A DNA stretch of 64,000 nucleotides from CAJJDF01 sp965655625. Its GTDB lineage: Bacteria; Bacteroidota; Bacteroidia; Flavobacteriales_D; CAJJDF01. The number at the start of each line of letters is the position of its first letter. Within the stretch, counting starts at the first letter, position 1. Shown in pieces: positions 8,360 through 16,872 of the stretch. The position numbers and the translations under genes are program-made. The notes under the pieces were generated by a model. The model was not told the origin of the DNA. It saw only the letters and a program-made list of their open reading frames with translations, and searched no databases. The stretch spans positions 79,758-143,757 of the forward strand of contig CBFHHA010000001.1 in the NCBI GenBank assembly GCA_965655625.1. Direction: 5' to 3'.

Positions 8360-8689
8360 ATGATCCATACCTTTGAAACTAACTGGGATAAAAAAGAATT
8401 TAAAGCCTATACCTTGTTGTACTGTAGTCAAGCTGATTTGGCAGAATCTAATGCTGAAAGAGGAATAATTGTGAAAAAAGTGGGGAAAGAAAACTACAAC
8501 CACATTCACCAAGAAATAGAGCAAGACAACGATTATTCCCGAGTGCAAAAAATAATGGCGGCAGCCAAAAGATTAGATTACGATTCCGAAAAACTGATCA
8601 ATGATATGAAGGAAGTTTTTTTCTCTGACGGAGAGTTTGACGAAGTAGAAAAAGGAGTTTTTCTTCTCTTGAAAAAACTCCTGAAGTAA
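8360..8689 (+). CDS. small TerB-like protein of unknown function
   Basis: A 109-residue soluble, acidic, mostly helical protein. The blocks WDKKEFKAYTLLYCSQAD and VFFSDGEFDEVEKGVFLLLKKLL are typical of a small Bacteroidota family related to TerB-like helical domains, in which an acidic FxSDGxxxxxE turn precedes the last helix. No signal peptide or membrane segment is present. The biochemical role is unknown. The start ATG lies 56 bp after the palindromic element. The stop is 11 bp before the assembly gap, so downstream context is lost. Confidence 0.6.
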   Translation: MIHTFETNWDKKEFKAYTLLYCSQADLAESNAERGIIVKKVGKENYNHIHQEIEQDNDYSRVQKIMAAAKRLDYDSEKLINDMKEVFFSDGEFDEVEKGVFLLLKKLLK

Positions 8690-8700
8690 AGAGATAACAC

Positions 8701-8799
8701 NNNNNNNNNNNNNNNNNNNNNNNNNNNNNNNNNNNNNNNNNNNNNNNNNNNNNNNNNNNNNNNNNNNNNNNNNNNNNNNNNNNNNNNNNNNNNNNNNNN
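8701..8799. other. assembly gap (99 N)
   Basis: The sequence is 99 consecutive N. The true length and content are unknown. The gap removes the C-terminus of the small membrane protein on its right. Repeat copies stand about 400 bp to the left and 200 bp to the right. Confidence 1.
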
Positions 8800-8969
8800 T
8801 ACCGTAAATGTTTGTTGAGTAATCCTAAACTTACCAGTACAGCTCCAACAAACACCAATTCGAAATACTCTTGAAAAGAGCCTTTTATTACCGACATCAC
8901 AATACCGTAAATAACAGCAATCAATCCAGCTATGATCGAAACCAAATGGATGGGTTTCATTTTTTTCAT
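8800..8969 (-). CDS. small membrane protein, 3' end lost in gap
   Basis: The frame starts at 8969 (or at the second Met, 8960) and runs into the N gap, so only 56 residues are visible. They form two hydrophobic helices (HLVSIIAGLIAVIYGIVMSV and FELVFVGAVLVSLGLL) joined by a short polar loop, with basic residues at the start. The apparent continuation through the N run into the TerB-like gene is an artefact. I recognise no family. Confidence 0.5.
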
Positions 8970-9002
8970 GGAATGAAGTTAAGAAATAATTTGACTTACG
9001 CT

Positions 9003-9079
9003 GTCATTCCTGCGAGGGCAGGAATCTATTGACGCAAATCAGCCTAATGAATAAGATTCCTGCCTTCGCAGGAATGTCA
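9003..9079. repeat. nested palindromic element, copy 2
   Basis: A 77-bp element. The left arm GTCATTCCTGCGAGG... ends CAGGAATCT. The right arm AGATTCCTGCCTTCG... ends GGAATGTCA. The two arms are near-perfect inverted copies over 23 bp with one mismatch, and each arm also folds on itself. The tract AATGAATAAGAT before the right arm is shared with the other copies. It separates the small membrane gene from the ABC-F gene. Confidence 0.8.
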
Positions 9080-9123
9080 AATGTTGATAAATGAGTACTT
9101 TCACCTTCTCAAAACAGAACCTA

Positions 9124-10755
9124 ATGATTTCAGTCGATAATTTAGCCGTAGAGTTTAGCGGTACCACCTTGTTTAGCAATGTTTCCTTTGTGATAAACCC
9201 CACCGATAAAATTGCTTTGATGGGAAAAAACGGAGCTGGAAAAAGCACCATGATGAAAATTGTGGCAGGCGAAACCAAACCTACAAAAGGAGCAGTGAGA
9301 GCCAACAAAGAGTCGGTTATCGCTTATTTACCTCAACATTTATTAACCGAAGACGATTGTACCGTGTTTGAAGAGGCAGCAAAAGCTTTTAAGCAAGTTT
9401 TTGAGATCAAAGAAGAGATGGACAGGCTGAATAATGAACTCACAACTCGAACTGATTATGAGAGCAATGAATACATGGGAATCATAGAAAAAGTATCGGA
9501 GTTAGGCGAAAAATATTATGCTCTGGAAGATGTAAATTACGATGCGGAGGTGGAAAAAGCATTGAAAGGACTGGGTTTTAAGCCCGAAGATTTTCACCGC
9601 CCAACGAGCGAATTTAGTGGAGGGTGGCGAATGAGAATTGAGTTGGCAAAGATTTTATTACAAAAACCAGATTTAATTTTACTGGATGAGCCAACCAACC
9701 ACATCGACATTGAATCGGTGATTTGGTTAGAGGATTTTTTGGTGAATAAAGCAGATGCCGTGATGGTTATTTCGCACGACAGGGCTTTTATTGACAACAT
9801 TACCAACCGAACCATTGAAGTTACAATGGGAAAAATTTACGATTACAAAGCCAATTATTCGCACTACTTGCAATTGCGAGAAGAACGAAGATCGCACCAA
9901 ATAAAAGCGTACAAAGAGCAACAAAAATTCATTGCCGATAACCAAACTTTTATCGATAGGTTTAAAGGAACTTATTCCAAAACCAATCAAGTTACAGCAA
10001 GAGAAAGAATGCTCGAAAAATTAGAAATTATAGAAATAGATGAGATAGACACTTCGGCACTAAAGCTGAGGTTTCCTCCAGCACCCAGGTCGGGAGACTA
10101 TCCAGTTTCGGTGAAGGAAGTCTCTAAAAAATATGACGATCACGTAGTGTTTAATGACGCCAATATGGTGATTTCGAGAGGCGAAAAAGTATCGTTTGTA
10201 GGCCGAAATGGAGAAGGAAAATCTACCATGATAAAAGCCATTTTGGGCGAAATTGAGGTGGAAGGAGAATGCAAACTGGGACACAATGTTGAGGTGGGAT
10301 ATTTTGCTCAAAATCAAGCCAGTTTATTGGACGAAAGTTTAACTGTTTTTCAAACCATTGACGAAGTAGCAGTAGGCGAAATCCGGACTCAAATTAAAAA
10401 CATGTTGGGAAGATTTATGTTCTCAGGAGACGATATCGACAAGAAAGTAAGTGTACTTTCGGGAGGAGAGAAAACAAGGCTTGCCATGGTAAAACTCTTG
10501 CTCGAACCCGTAAATTTACTCATCTTGGATGAGCCAACAAACCACCTAGATTTAAAATCGAAAGACGTATTGAAAGAAGCCTTGATGGATTTTGACGGAA
10601 CCTTAATTTTGGTTTCTCACGACAGGGATTTCTTGCAAGGATTGTGCGAAAAAGTATTCGAGTTCAAGAACCTGAGAGTGATTGAACATTTTGAAACGAT
10701 TGATGCGTTTCTTGAGCGAAATAAGATTGAGAAAATTGCGGATATTAATTTGTAA
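9124..10755 (+). CDS. ABC-F family ATPase (translation factor type)
   Basis: A cytosolic protein with two ABC cassettes and no membrane domain. The first Walker A is GKNGAGKST, signature SGGWRMRIELAK and Walker B LILLDEPTNHIDIESV. The second Walker A is GRNGEGKST, signature LSGGEKTRLAMVK and Walker B LLILDEPTNHLDLKS. The linker between them is long and charged (about 80 residues, LREERRSHQIKAYKEQQKF), as in the P-site tRNA interaction motif of EttA/Uup/YbiT-type factors that act on the ribosome. I place the start at 9124 (MISVDNLAVEF), not at the upstream ATG at 9091. ABC-F proteins begin with this strand, and a TACTTTCA promoter-like sequence lies between the two ATGs. Resistance ABC-F proteins look similar, but nothing here points to drug resistance. 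Confidence 0.9.
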   Translation: MISVDNLAVEFSGTTLFSNVSFVINPTDKIALMGKNGAGKSTMMKIVAGETKPTKGAVRANKESVIAYLPQHLLTEDDCTVFEEAAKAFKQVFEIKEEMDRLNNELTTRTDYESNEYMGIIEKVSELGEKYYALEDVNYDAEVEKALKGLGFKPEDFHRPTSEFSGGWRMRIELAKILLQKPDLILLDEPTNHIDIESVIWLEDFLVNKADAVMVISHDRAFIDNITNRTIEVTMGKIYDYKANYSHYLQLREERRSHQIKAYKEQQKFIADNQTFIDRFKGTYSKTNQVTARERMLEKLEIIEIDEIDTSALKLRFPPAPRSGDYPVSVKEVSKKYDDHVVFNDANMVISRGEKVSFVGRNGEGKSTMIKAILGEIEVEGECKLGHNVEVGYFAQNQASLLDESLTVFQTIDEVAVGEIRTQIKNMLGRFMFSGDDIDKKVSVLSGGEKTRLAMVKLLLEPVNLLILDEPTNHLDLKSKDVLKEALMDFDGTLILVSHDRDFLQGLCEKVFEFKNLRVIEHFETIDAFLERNKIEKIADINL

Positions 10756-10762
10756 GCTTTCG

Positions 10763-10957
10763 CTAAACTTTTTTTGAAGTGCGGTATTTGTAAACACTAA
10801 GAACCAGCAAGAGTGCCGATAAAATTAAAATAACAAAAGAGGTTTTATTTTCGCGCCACTGGTAGTTTGCGTTGTGCAGAGTTATAAATTGACCTATGGC
10901 AACAAACGCTTGGCCAAACGCGATGAGCAGATAAAACAAGGGTTTTTCTTTTTTCAT
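10763..10957 (-). CDS. small two-helix membrane protein
   Basis: A 64-residue protein with two predicted membrane helices (FYLLIAFGQAFVAIGQFITL and SFVILILSALLLVLSVY) around a short polar loop, and positive ends (MKKEK, YRTSKKV). It converges with the ABC-F gene, 7 bp from that stop. Codon use fits the neighbours. I recognise no family and assign no function. Confidence 0.5.
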   Translation of the reverse strand: MKKEKPLFYLLIAFGQAFVAIGQFITLHNANYQWRENKTSFVILILSALLLVLSVYKYRTSKKV

Positions 10958-11006
10958 TGTGGTGATTGTTATTGAACTGTGCGCACAAACAAATGTTAAG
11001 GGGAAA

Positions 11007-11648
11007 TTATATCAGCTGAGCTTTGCTTCTATCTCTTTGTATTAATAGGAGAGAAGTCCATATTACGAGGGTTGCGTCAACTAAAAACACAAACTTTTGG
11101 AGAAAAGGCATGTAGTAGATTCCAACCTTCGTCTCGAAACCTAAATACAAACAAATGCTCATTACAAAAACAATGTAGGTGAGTGTTTTAAACGGTTTGT
11201 TTTTGAACTTTACCAGCTCAATAAAAATTGGAACAAAGGCCATTGAGGCAAAAATACCAACCAGGGTTACAACCAAATCGTGCAACTCTTCTTGGTACAT
11301 GAATGTGAAAATTGCCATCGATAATACGCCCAGAATTTTTATCAGTTTCGTGTTTCTGTTTCTACGTTCAAAAATGTTTGGCATCACGTAAAAGAAAGAC
11401 ATCATCGTGAAACTGAGTACAATGTGAGCTAAGTTGGCAAGAAGTTTTCCGTTATTTTTTAACCCAGAGTAGGTGTATTCATTATTGGTGTCGCACAAAA
11501 AGTTGTGAAAAAAACTATACCCTTCTTGTGCGGTAGGAACATTATCTGATCCGCCCGGATACATGATAGCCGCAGTGGAAAACATAATGAGATAAGTAAT
11601 CATCCCAATTATAGGAAAGTAAGCAGCTATACGATTAAATTTTTTCAC
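11007..11648 (-). CDS. six-helix membrane protein of unknown function
   Basis: The 213-residue product has about six hydrophobic segments: IAAYFPIIGMITYLIMFSTA, NLAHIVLSFTMMSFFYV, IKILGVLSMAIFTFMY, LVVTLVGIFASMAFVPIFI, LTYIVFVMSICLYLGF and FLVDATLVIWTSLLLIQ. Between helices 1 and 2 there is a ~45-residue soluble loop with a Cys and aromatic residues (FFHNFLCDTNNEYTY). The layout recalls DUF998/Frag1-like inner-membrane proteins, but no diagnostic motif is visible. It follows the small membrane gene on the same strand, 49 bp apart, and may share a transcript with it. Confidence 0.55.
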   Translation of the reverse strand: MKKFNRIAAYFPIIGMITYLIMFSTAAIMYPGGSDNVPTAQEGYSFFHNFLCDTNNEYTYSGLKNNGKLLANLAHIVLSFTMMSFFYVMPNIFERRNRNTKLIKILGVLSMAIFTFMYQEELHDLVVTLVGIFASMAFVPIFIELVKFKNKPFKTLTYIVFVMSICLYLGFETKVGIYYMPFLQKFVFLVDATLVIWTSLLLIQRDRSKAQLI

Positions 11649-11702
11649 TTGTAAATGAGATTTGTGCTCGAAAGTACAACGATTTATTCCAGAAATCTAT
11701 TT

Positions 11703-12689
11703 TTATAACCTTGAAGGTTCCACCCATTTAAATTGATAATCGCTTTCTGGCAATTTCATTCTCTCGGCAATTCGGAGCATTCGAGAAGGTAATTTCATTA
11801 AGTAATCTCTGGCTTTTGCAGCTTCGTCTGTCAAGTTGGTGATTTTGTCAATTTCCCATCGTTTGATGAGTTTATCCAAAATATCTACATAGTCTTTAGC
11901 TGTGTACACCCCAATTCTTTGTGCCGTGTTTGAAAATTCCTCAAAGGCAGTTCCCATTCTCATTCCACTCTCTCTCAAGAAGTGCGCAGGCATCGTGATT
12001 TTCTTTTTCATCATATCGGTAAAAGCGAGCATCATTTGGCTAGGGTCTACCGTAAATATTCTTTCCACAAACTCTGAATAGGCTGTGTGGTGCCTCATTT
12101 CATCACCGGCCACCATCTTACACATTTTTGCAAGTTGTTTGTTTCCGTGTTTCTTCGCAATTTCCGAAACTCTATTGTGCGACACATAAGTGGCTAACTC
12201 TTGAAAACTAGTGTATATAAAGTTTTTGTAAGGATCACGATCTGTTCCAATATCAAAGCCGTCTGCAATTAAATGTTGCGTAGTAATTTCTACTTCCTTC
12301 ATATTTACCTTTCCAGATAGGTAAAGGTATTTGTTCAATAAATCTCCATGTCTATTTTCTTCGGATGTCCATTGAGCTACCCAATTTGCCCAGCCGTTCC
12401 CTTCTACTTGGTCTACTCCTTCTACATCCATCAACCAACTTTCGTATGTGGGCAAAGCTTCTTCCGTTATCATATCGCCTACCAAAACCACCCAAAAATC
12501 GTAAGGCATTTCTTTAGCTAACTCCTGCAGCTCCTCAATTTTATCCGTAAAATTGGCTTCTCTTGCATCAGGCAAAAAATCTTGTGGCTGCCAAATAGAG
12601 TCGATAGGAATCAAGTATTTTTGAATGAGTGAATCCACGTCTTTTTCAAGGTGCTTCATTACTTCTAATCGGACATTTTTTTGAGACAT
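11703..12689 (-). CDS. soluble acyl-ACP desaturase, plant stearoyl-ACP type
   Basis: A 328-residue ferritin-fold di-iron enzyme that introduces a double bond into acyl chains carried on ACP. The two iron-binding clusters are visible: SEENRHGDLLNKYLYLSG (~110-127) with the E-E-x-R-H set, and GDEMRHHTAY (~201) with the D-E-x-R-H set. An additional ligand region lies in FIYTSFQELATYVSHNR. There are no membrane spans and no signal peptide, unlike the membrane FADS desaturases common in Bacteroidota. It has the plant and actinobacterial architecture. Ferredoxin should be the electron donor. The position of the double bond cannot be predicted. It stands alone. Confidence 0.88.
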   Translation of the reverse strand: MSQKNVRLEVMKHLEKDVDSLIQKYLIPIDSIWQPQDFLPDAREANFTDKIEELQELAKEMPYDFWVVLVGDMITEEALPTYESWLMDVEGVDQVEGNGWANWVAQWTSEENRHGDLLNKYLYLSGKVNMKEVEITTQHLIADGFDIGTDRDPYKNFIYTSFQELATYVSHNRVSEIAKKHGNKQLAKMCKMVAGDEMRHHTAYSEFVERIFTVDPSQMMLAFTDMMKKKITMPAHFLRESGMRMGTAFEEFSNTAQRIGVYTAKDYVDILDKLIKRWEIDKITNLTDEAAKARDYLMKLPSRMLRIAERMKLPESDYQFKWVEPSRL

Positions 12690-12806
12690 AAAGGTGTTTT
12701 TTTAATCTGCTACAAGGATAAGGAAATATTTACAAGGAAGTAAATTATCACTAAAATATATCCATTCAATCATTTGTTTCCTTATTGTTTAAGGTAGTTT
12801 TTCCAC

Positions 12807-13148
12807 CTATTTTTCAATTACTTTGTTTGCTCTTTCAGCCAAGTCACTTTTGGTAAGAGTCAGTCGAATGTCACAATTTGTTTTTGCTTTAAGATCATGG
12901 GGAACAGAACTTTCGAGGGCAATTATGCTTCCTTTATCTAACTGATAAACAGAATCTTTTACACCAAAATCAAGCTTGCCCTCCACCAGCTCCACAACAA
13001 TAGGAAAAGCGGTTTGGTGTTTTTTCATGTGTGTTCCGGCATGCATAGCAATTCTTATTTCCTTGGTAAAGGATGTTTCAAACAAAACCGTAATTACTGG
13101 CTTTGATTTATTGAATTCCAAATTGGTAAAAAGTGAGGATTGTTCCAT
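12807..13148 (-). CDS. single-domain cupin protein
   Basis: A 113-residue beta-barrel of the cupin type. The first cupin motif is partly kept (MHAGTHMKKHQTAFPIVVEL, then GKLDFGV), and the second is ALESSVPHDLKA, with its His. Potential metal ligands are H41, H45 and the later His of VPHDL. The C-terminus is a charged helix. No partner gene is adjacent in a way that suggests a substrate. Small cupins of this kind include metal-binding isomerases and sensors, so the function is left open. Confidence 0.7.
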   Translation of the reverse strand: MEQSSLFTNLEFNKSKPVITVLFETSFTKEIRIAMHAGTHMKKHQTAFPIVVELVEGKLDFGVKDSVYQLDKGSIIALESSVPHDLKAKTNCDIRLTLTKSDLAERANKVIEK

Positions 13149-13228
13149 TTAATGTTGAATTGAATATGAAATAAATCTACCCTGTTTTTCGAATACACTA
13201 GCTGATAAAAGTCATTAAAAAACCTGAG

Positions 13229-16200
13229 CTAAAAAAACGCTCTAACCTCAACAGTTCCGGCATGAATAGTTTTGAAATCTTCGGGTTTTCTTCCATTGTA
13301 GGAAATACTTAAATCCAGGTTTTTCCCTATTTTTCTATTCAGAAGAAGCTCCCAAGTCATGTTGTTTCCTTTTTTTAATCCTTCGAGCATTTCATATTCC
13401 AAGGAGGAATTGGGCGCTCCAGAAAAACTGATGGCTATAAAATTGAACCCCGCAACCAAATTTAATTTGTTTGCAACGGTGTATTTGCCTCGTGTTCCCA
13501 AAGAAGAAAGCGATGCAAATTCGCCCTCCAAAACATTCCCTTTTTCTTCGTAAGAAAACAAAAAGTCGAGGTTGAAATTTGCGCCTTTTTGGTAGGTAAT
13601 AGTCGGAGCGGTTTTACGTGTTTCTAATTCAAAATTTCTACTTGCCAAGAAATCAGAATTTAATTTCTTTTGGCTCAATTCGTTTTCTATTTTGAATAAA
13701 ATCTCATCAAACCTATAGCGTAAATTTACGCCATAAATTGTCGTTTCTCTCGAATCAAAACCATTGGAAAGCAGTACTTTGTTACCTGTGTTCTGAAACA
13801 ATAGTTCAACTCCGTACTTGTAGCCCGTGCGGTTAAAAAATAAAGACGAGCGAACTTGATTATTAAGCGAAACCAAATTAGAATCGTTGAGGTTAGTTGC
13901 AAAAGGGTTCAAACTGGAACTTGCGCTTTCGAAGGTTGTTTTTCGGTCAATTTGTGCTGCCGACACAGAAGAGAGTTTCGATAGAAATCGATATACTTTT
14001 TGGGTTTTATTTTTCAGAATGGTTCGAGGAGAAATGGCAATAGATTGGGTAAATTGATTCGAGAAAGTTCGAATGTAATCATTACTTTGAGTGAATACTC
14101 TGATGTAATTTGCTTGGTCTTGAAAAGCCGCTATTTCAAATTCGTTTATATCTTTTATTCCATTGTCATTGTAGTCAATCCAAGTAAAAACTCCTTGCCC
14201 AGGATTTACTTCCACGTACAAAAACTCTCTCTTTTGTTCCAGACCAGACCCCACACTGTAAAAAGTGTTGAGGTTTACCAACCCTTTCCAAAAAGAGGTG
14301 GAAAAATTAGTTTGGTTAAGAAACGTGTTTTCCGGAACCAGTCCAGCTCCCGTGTCTGTAGGTACAAGTTGTCGGTAGGCAATATTTCCTTTCAGTTGAG
14401 TACGCTTATTCTTACTTTTCAAGAGGTAATCAATTCCCGCCTCTTGCGAATAAGCTGATTGGCTTAATCGAGTAAGTTGAGTAGTTTTCTCATGCCGATA
14501 ACCGTAGTAGAGCGAATAAAAATTAGAAGCATTTTTTTCTCTTTTCAGGTACATTCGTCCATCATAAAAGGAGTAGCTCGCAGGCAAAAGTGAGTCGTTT
14601 TGAACAAAAAGATTGCTTTCAACTTCATCTTTGTAACCCAACGTAAATTTTCCAATTTTTTGTTCTACCACAGACTTGTGGCGGTAAAACTGAGTGTTCG
14701 ACTCCCCTTCAGACAGCAAGAAGCTACCCACGTATTCTACCCGTGTATTGTGCCAAGTACCGTTACCAGAAAAATTGTTCTTTATCCCTCTAAATTCTTG
14801 TCCTAAATCCAGCACATCGAGGTTGTAAACAAATTTCCCTACACTATCTTGTTGAAGCCCAATATTAAAATTACCAAGAAACAAAGGGGTGGTAATCTCA
14901 TTAAAACCTAAATTCCAGTTCCGGTTAAATTCAATGGCTCTAAATTTTTCTACCGGACTGAAATGCACACTTGTAAAATCGACAGAACCTCCCGTTTTTA
15001 GTATGGCGCTATTTTTTTTCTCCGAAATTTTTTTTGAATAAAAAACTTCTACCTTCGAACCCATCCCAACATTTTGGTCATTGCCAATTCCAGAAAAAGT
15101 ATTTACATCTTGATTTGAGAGCGCCAAGTCGGTTTTTATTCGCAGATGTTGGTTTGCTTGGAAGTTATTCTCGAGGGTTACCAATTGCTTCCGCTTGGGA
15201 GTAATTAATAAGACGGCTGGCACGTAATTTCCATATTGCACAATTCTACCGCCAATTGTATCTGGTTTTACCCATTTGTACACATTTCCGAAAGGAGAAA
15301 AACCTTCTTGAATATAATTTCCATTTCCCGCACCAGCATCCGAAAATTGCACTCGATACAAGTCTGAATCGCTCGAGGCAGAATACACATAAATGGAGTA
15401 ACTTAGCGAATCTTTCTTTGTGTAAGAAACCACATTTTCCTCATCACCCACGGTTGCTTCTCGTTGGATAAACGCTTTGGAAACATCATTCCCAACAGAG
15501 GACATGAGAGATTTTTCGGAATCTTCTAAATCCTGAAATAAAGGTTGATTCTTGTGGTCTTGTTCGCTGTAAACGCGCAGATAGGTCTCAGATTTTTCCG
15601 TTTTATATCCACTTTCGGCACTTACAATAGATCGCAAGTAATTTCTGTCCGAGTACTGAAACTGCACTTCAATTCGCTTATTTTTGGTCACCAAAAACCG
15701 AGGAGTAAAAGTAATTTCGGCCGAGTTATAGTCAATAACGTAATCATTTTCTGCTCCTCTTTTTAATAAAACTCCATCCACAAAAACCTGCTCTGTTCCG
15801 GATAAAATAAGGACGAACAATTCATTGTCTGTACCAGTTAGTTTGTAGGGCCCTTGATTTCCTTCTATTCCTTGAAAAAACTGAATGCGGTATTTTCCTC
15901 GAGATACAGCAGCACTTGCTTCAAGCGAAATGGAGTTACTATCTTTTGTTTCAAATGAATTGGAATAAAGCAGACCCATTGATTTTTTGCGGTAGCGCAT
16001 GTAGTGCGAATCAAAGTTTTCGATGGAATAATCTCCCGCAATAAGTTTCCAGTTATTCTCTGATAATTGAATAAACACATTATCAAAATCTTGAAGTTGT
16101 TGAGTGTTTCCATCAGGTTGAATAGGAATATTCTCATCAGTAACTGAGGCAAGCACCGAAACTCCTTCCCCAATTTTTCCTGACAATTGAAGATTAAAAT

Positions 16201-16669
16201 TAGAATTTACCCCTAAATCTTGAGCGTTACCCAACGAAATACCTCTTGAGATACTCCCCGATTTGTTTAGGTTATCTCCCCCAAATAAATCGAGCTCTGG
16301 ATTATTGGGAGAAGTGCTTCTAAATGGATTGGTATAAGAAAATATTGGCTGAATCAGGTTGGTGTCTTTTCGCGAATATTTTTGACCAAAATTCAGCGCA
16401 AATAAGTGGTATTCTACCCTCACCGTTTCGGGAGTTTTTCCTTTCCAAGTTAGGGAAGCTTGCGCCCAGTTTAGTTCATACAACGAGTCGTGTACCACAG
16501 AATCGGCAAGATACAATCGAAAAGTTTCGGGAACGACAGAAAGGCTATCTAATTGCACAAAGGAAGAGTCTATCAGGATAGTTTTCTCTACTCGCTGAGC
16601 GGAGATAGAAAACACCGACAACAAGAAAAAAAAGAAAAAGAGATATTTCCAAAAAAAATTCACTTTCAA
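13229..16669 (-). CDS. very large outer-membrane beta-barrel-like protein
   Basis: An 1146-residue protein with a signal peptide (KYLFFFFFLLSVFSISAQ) and a body of repeated amphipathic beta strands ending in a terminal aromatic pair (TVEVRAFF), the usual last strand of an outer-membrane barrel. Residues ~145-200 contain GSISRGISLGNAQDLGVNS and LQLSGKIGEGVSVLASV followed by IPIQPDGNTQQLQDFD. The Bacteroidota gliding/T9SS translocon component SprA has a closely similar block. The protein is about half the size of SprA and otherwise different. A stretch YVEVNPGQGVFTWIDYNDNG lies near residue 820. There is no plug or TonB box. I infer a surface transport or assembly pore; the exact role is unknown. 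Confidence 0.65.
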   Translation of the reverse strand: MKVNFFWKYLFFFFFLLSVFSISAQRVEKTILIDSSFVQLDSLSVVPETFRLYLADSVVHDSLYELNWAQASLTWKGKTPETVRVEYHLFALNFGQKYSRKDTNLIQPIFSYTNPFRSTSPNNPELDLFGGDNLNKSGSISRGISLGNAQDLGVNSNFNLQLSGKIGEGVSVLASVTDENIPIQPDGNTQQLQDFDNVFIQLSENNWKLIAGDYSIENFDSHYMRYRKKSMGLLYSNSFETKDSNSISLEASAAVSRGKYRIQFFQGIEGNQGPYKLTGTDNELFVLILSGTEQVFVDGVLLKRGAENDYVIDYNSAEITFTPRFLVTKNKRIEVQFQYSDRNYLRSIVSAESGYKTEKSETYLRVYSEQDHKNQPLFQDLEDSEKSLMSSVGNDVSKAFIQREATVGDEENVVSYTKKDSLSYSIYVYSASSDSDLYRVQFSDAGAGNGNYIQEGFSPFGNVYKWVKPDTIGGRIVQYGNYVPAVLLITPKRKQLVTLENNFQANQHLRIKTDLALSNQDVNTFSGIGNDQNVGMGSKVEVFYSKKISEKKNSAILKTGGSVDFTSVHFSPVEKFRAIEFNRNWNLGFNEITTPLFLGNFNIGLQQDSVGKFVYNLDVLDLGQEFRGIKNNFSGNGTWHNTRVEYVGSFLLSEGESNTQFYRHKSVVEQKIGKFTLGYKDEVESNLFVQNDSLLPASYSFYDGRMYLKREKNASNFYSLYYGYRHEKTTQLTRLSQSAYSQEAGIDYLLKSKNKRTQLKGNIAYRQLVPTDTGAGLVPENTFLNQTNFSTSFWKGLVNLNTFYSVGSGLEQKREFLYVEVNPGQGVFTWIDYNDNGIKDINEFEIAAFQDQANYIRVFTQSNDYIRTFSNQFTQSIAISPRTILKNKTQKVYRFLSKLSSVSAAQIDRKTTFESASSSLNPFATNLNDSNLVSLNNQVRSSLFFNRTGYKYGVELLFQNTGNKVLLSNGFDSRETTIYGVNLRYRFDEILFKIENELSQKKLNSDFLASRNFELETRKTAPTITYQKGANFNLDFLFSYEEKGNVLEGEFASLSSLGTRGKYTVANKLNLVAGFNFIAISFSGAPNSSLEYEMLEGLKKGNNMTWELLLNRKIGKNLDLSISYNGRKPEDFKTIHAGTVEVRAFF

Positions 16670-16837
16670 ACTTACGATTTAACAAAGAAATTGTTGTTTT
16701 TCCCGCTATTTAATTTAGAGCCAACACAATTATTCATACTGAGGAATTGAACTAGATTTTTGGAAATAGACTCGTTATAAACAAACAACTTTCAATAACC
16801 CATGAAATAATGTAGTTTGGTCTGTCGTATCTTTTGG

Positions 16838-16845
16838 TAAGTTTG
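16838..16845 (+). promoter_or_regulatory. Bacteroidota -7 box TAAGTTTG before the MORN gene
   Basis: TAAGTTTG matches TAnnTTTG and lies 27 bp before the ATG at 16873. A promoter here rules out the alternative TTG start at 16834 and supports the signal-peptide start. Confidence 0.55.
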
Positions 16846-16872
16846 TATTCATACCTAAACAAAAAACGTCAA

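Noticed and set aside
8598..8969. Frame joining the small membrane protein to sequence left of the gap
   Set aside because: The join is made of N. The left part is antisense to the TerB-like gene.
9091..9123. Upstream ATG as the ABC-F start
   Set aside because: The 11 added residues do not match the family, and a promoter-like TACTTTCA lies within them.
14000..14458. Long frame antisense to the large barrel gene
   Set aside because: It is fully inside a well-supported coding region, has a composition shadowing the other strand, and shows no motifs or promoter.
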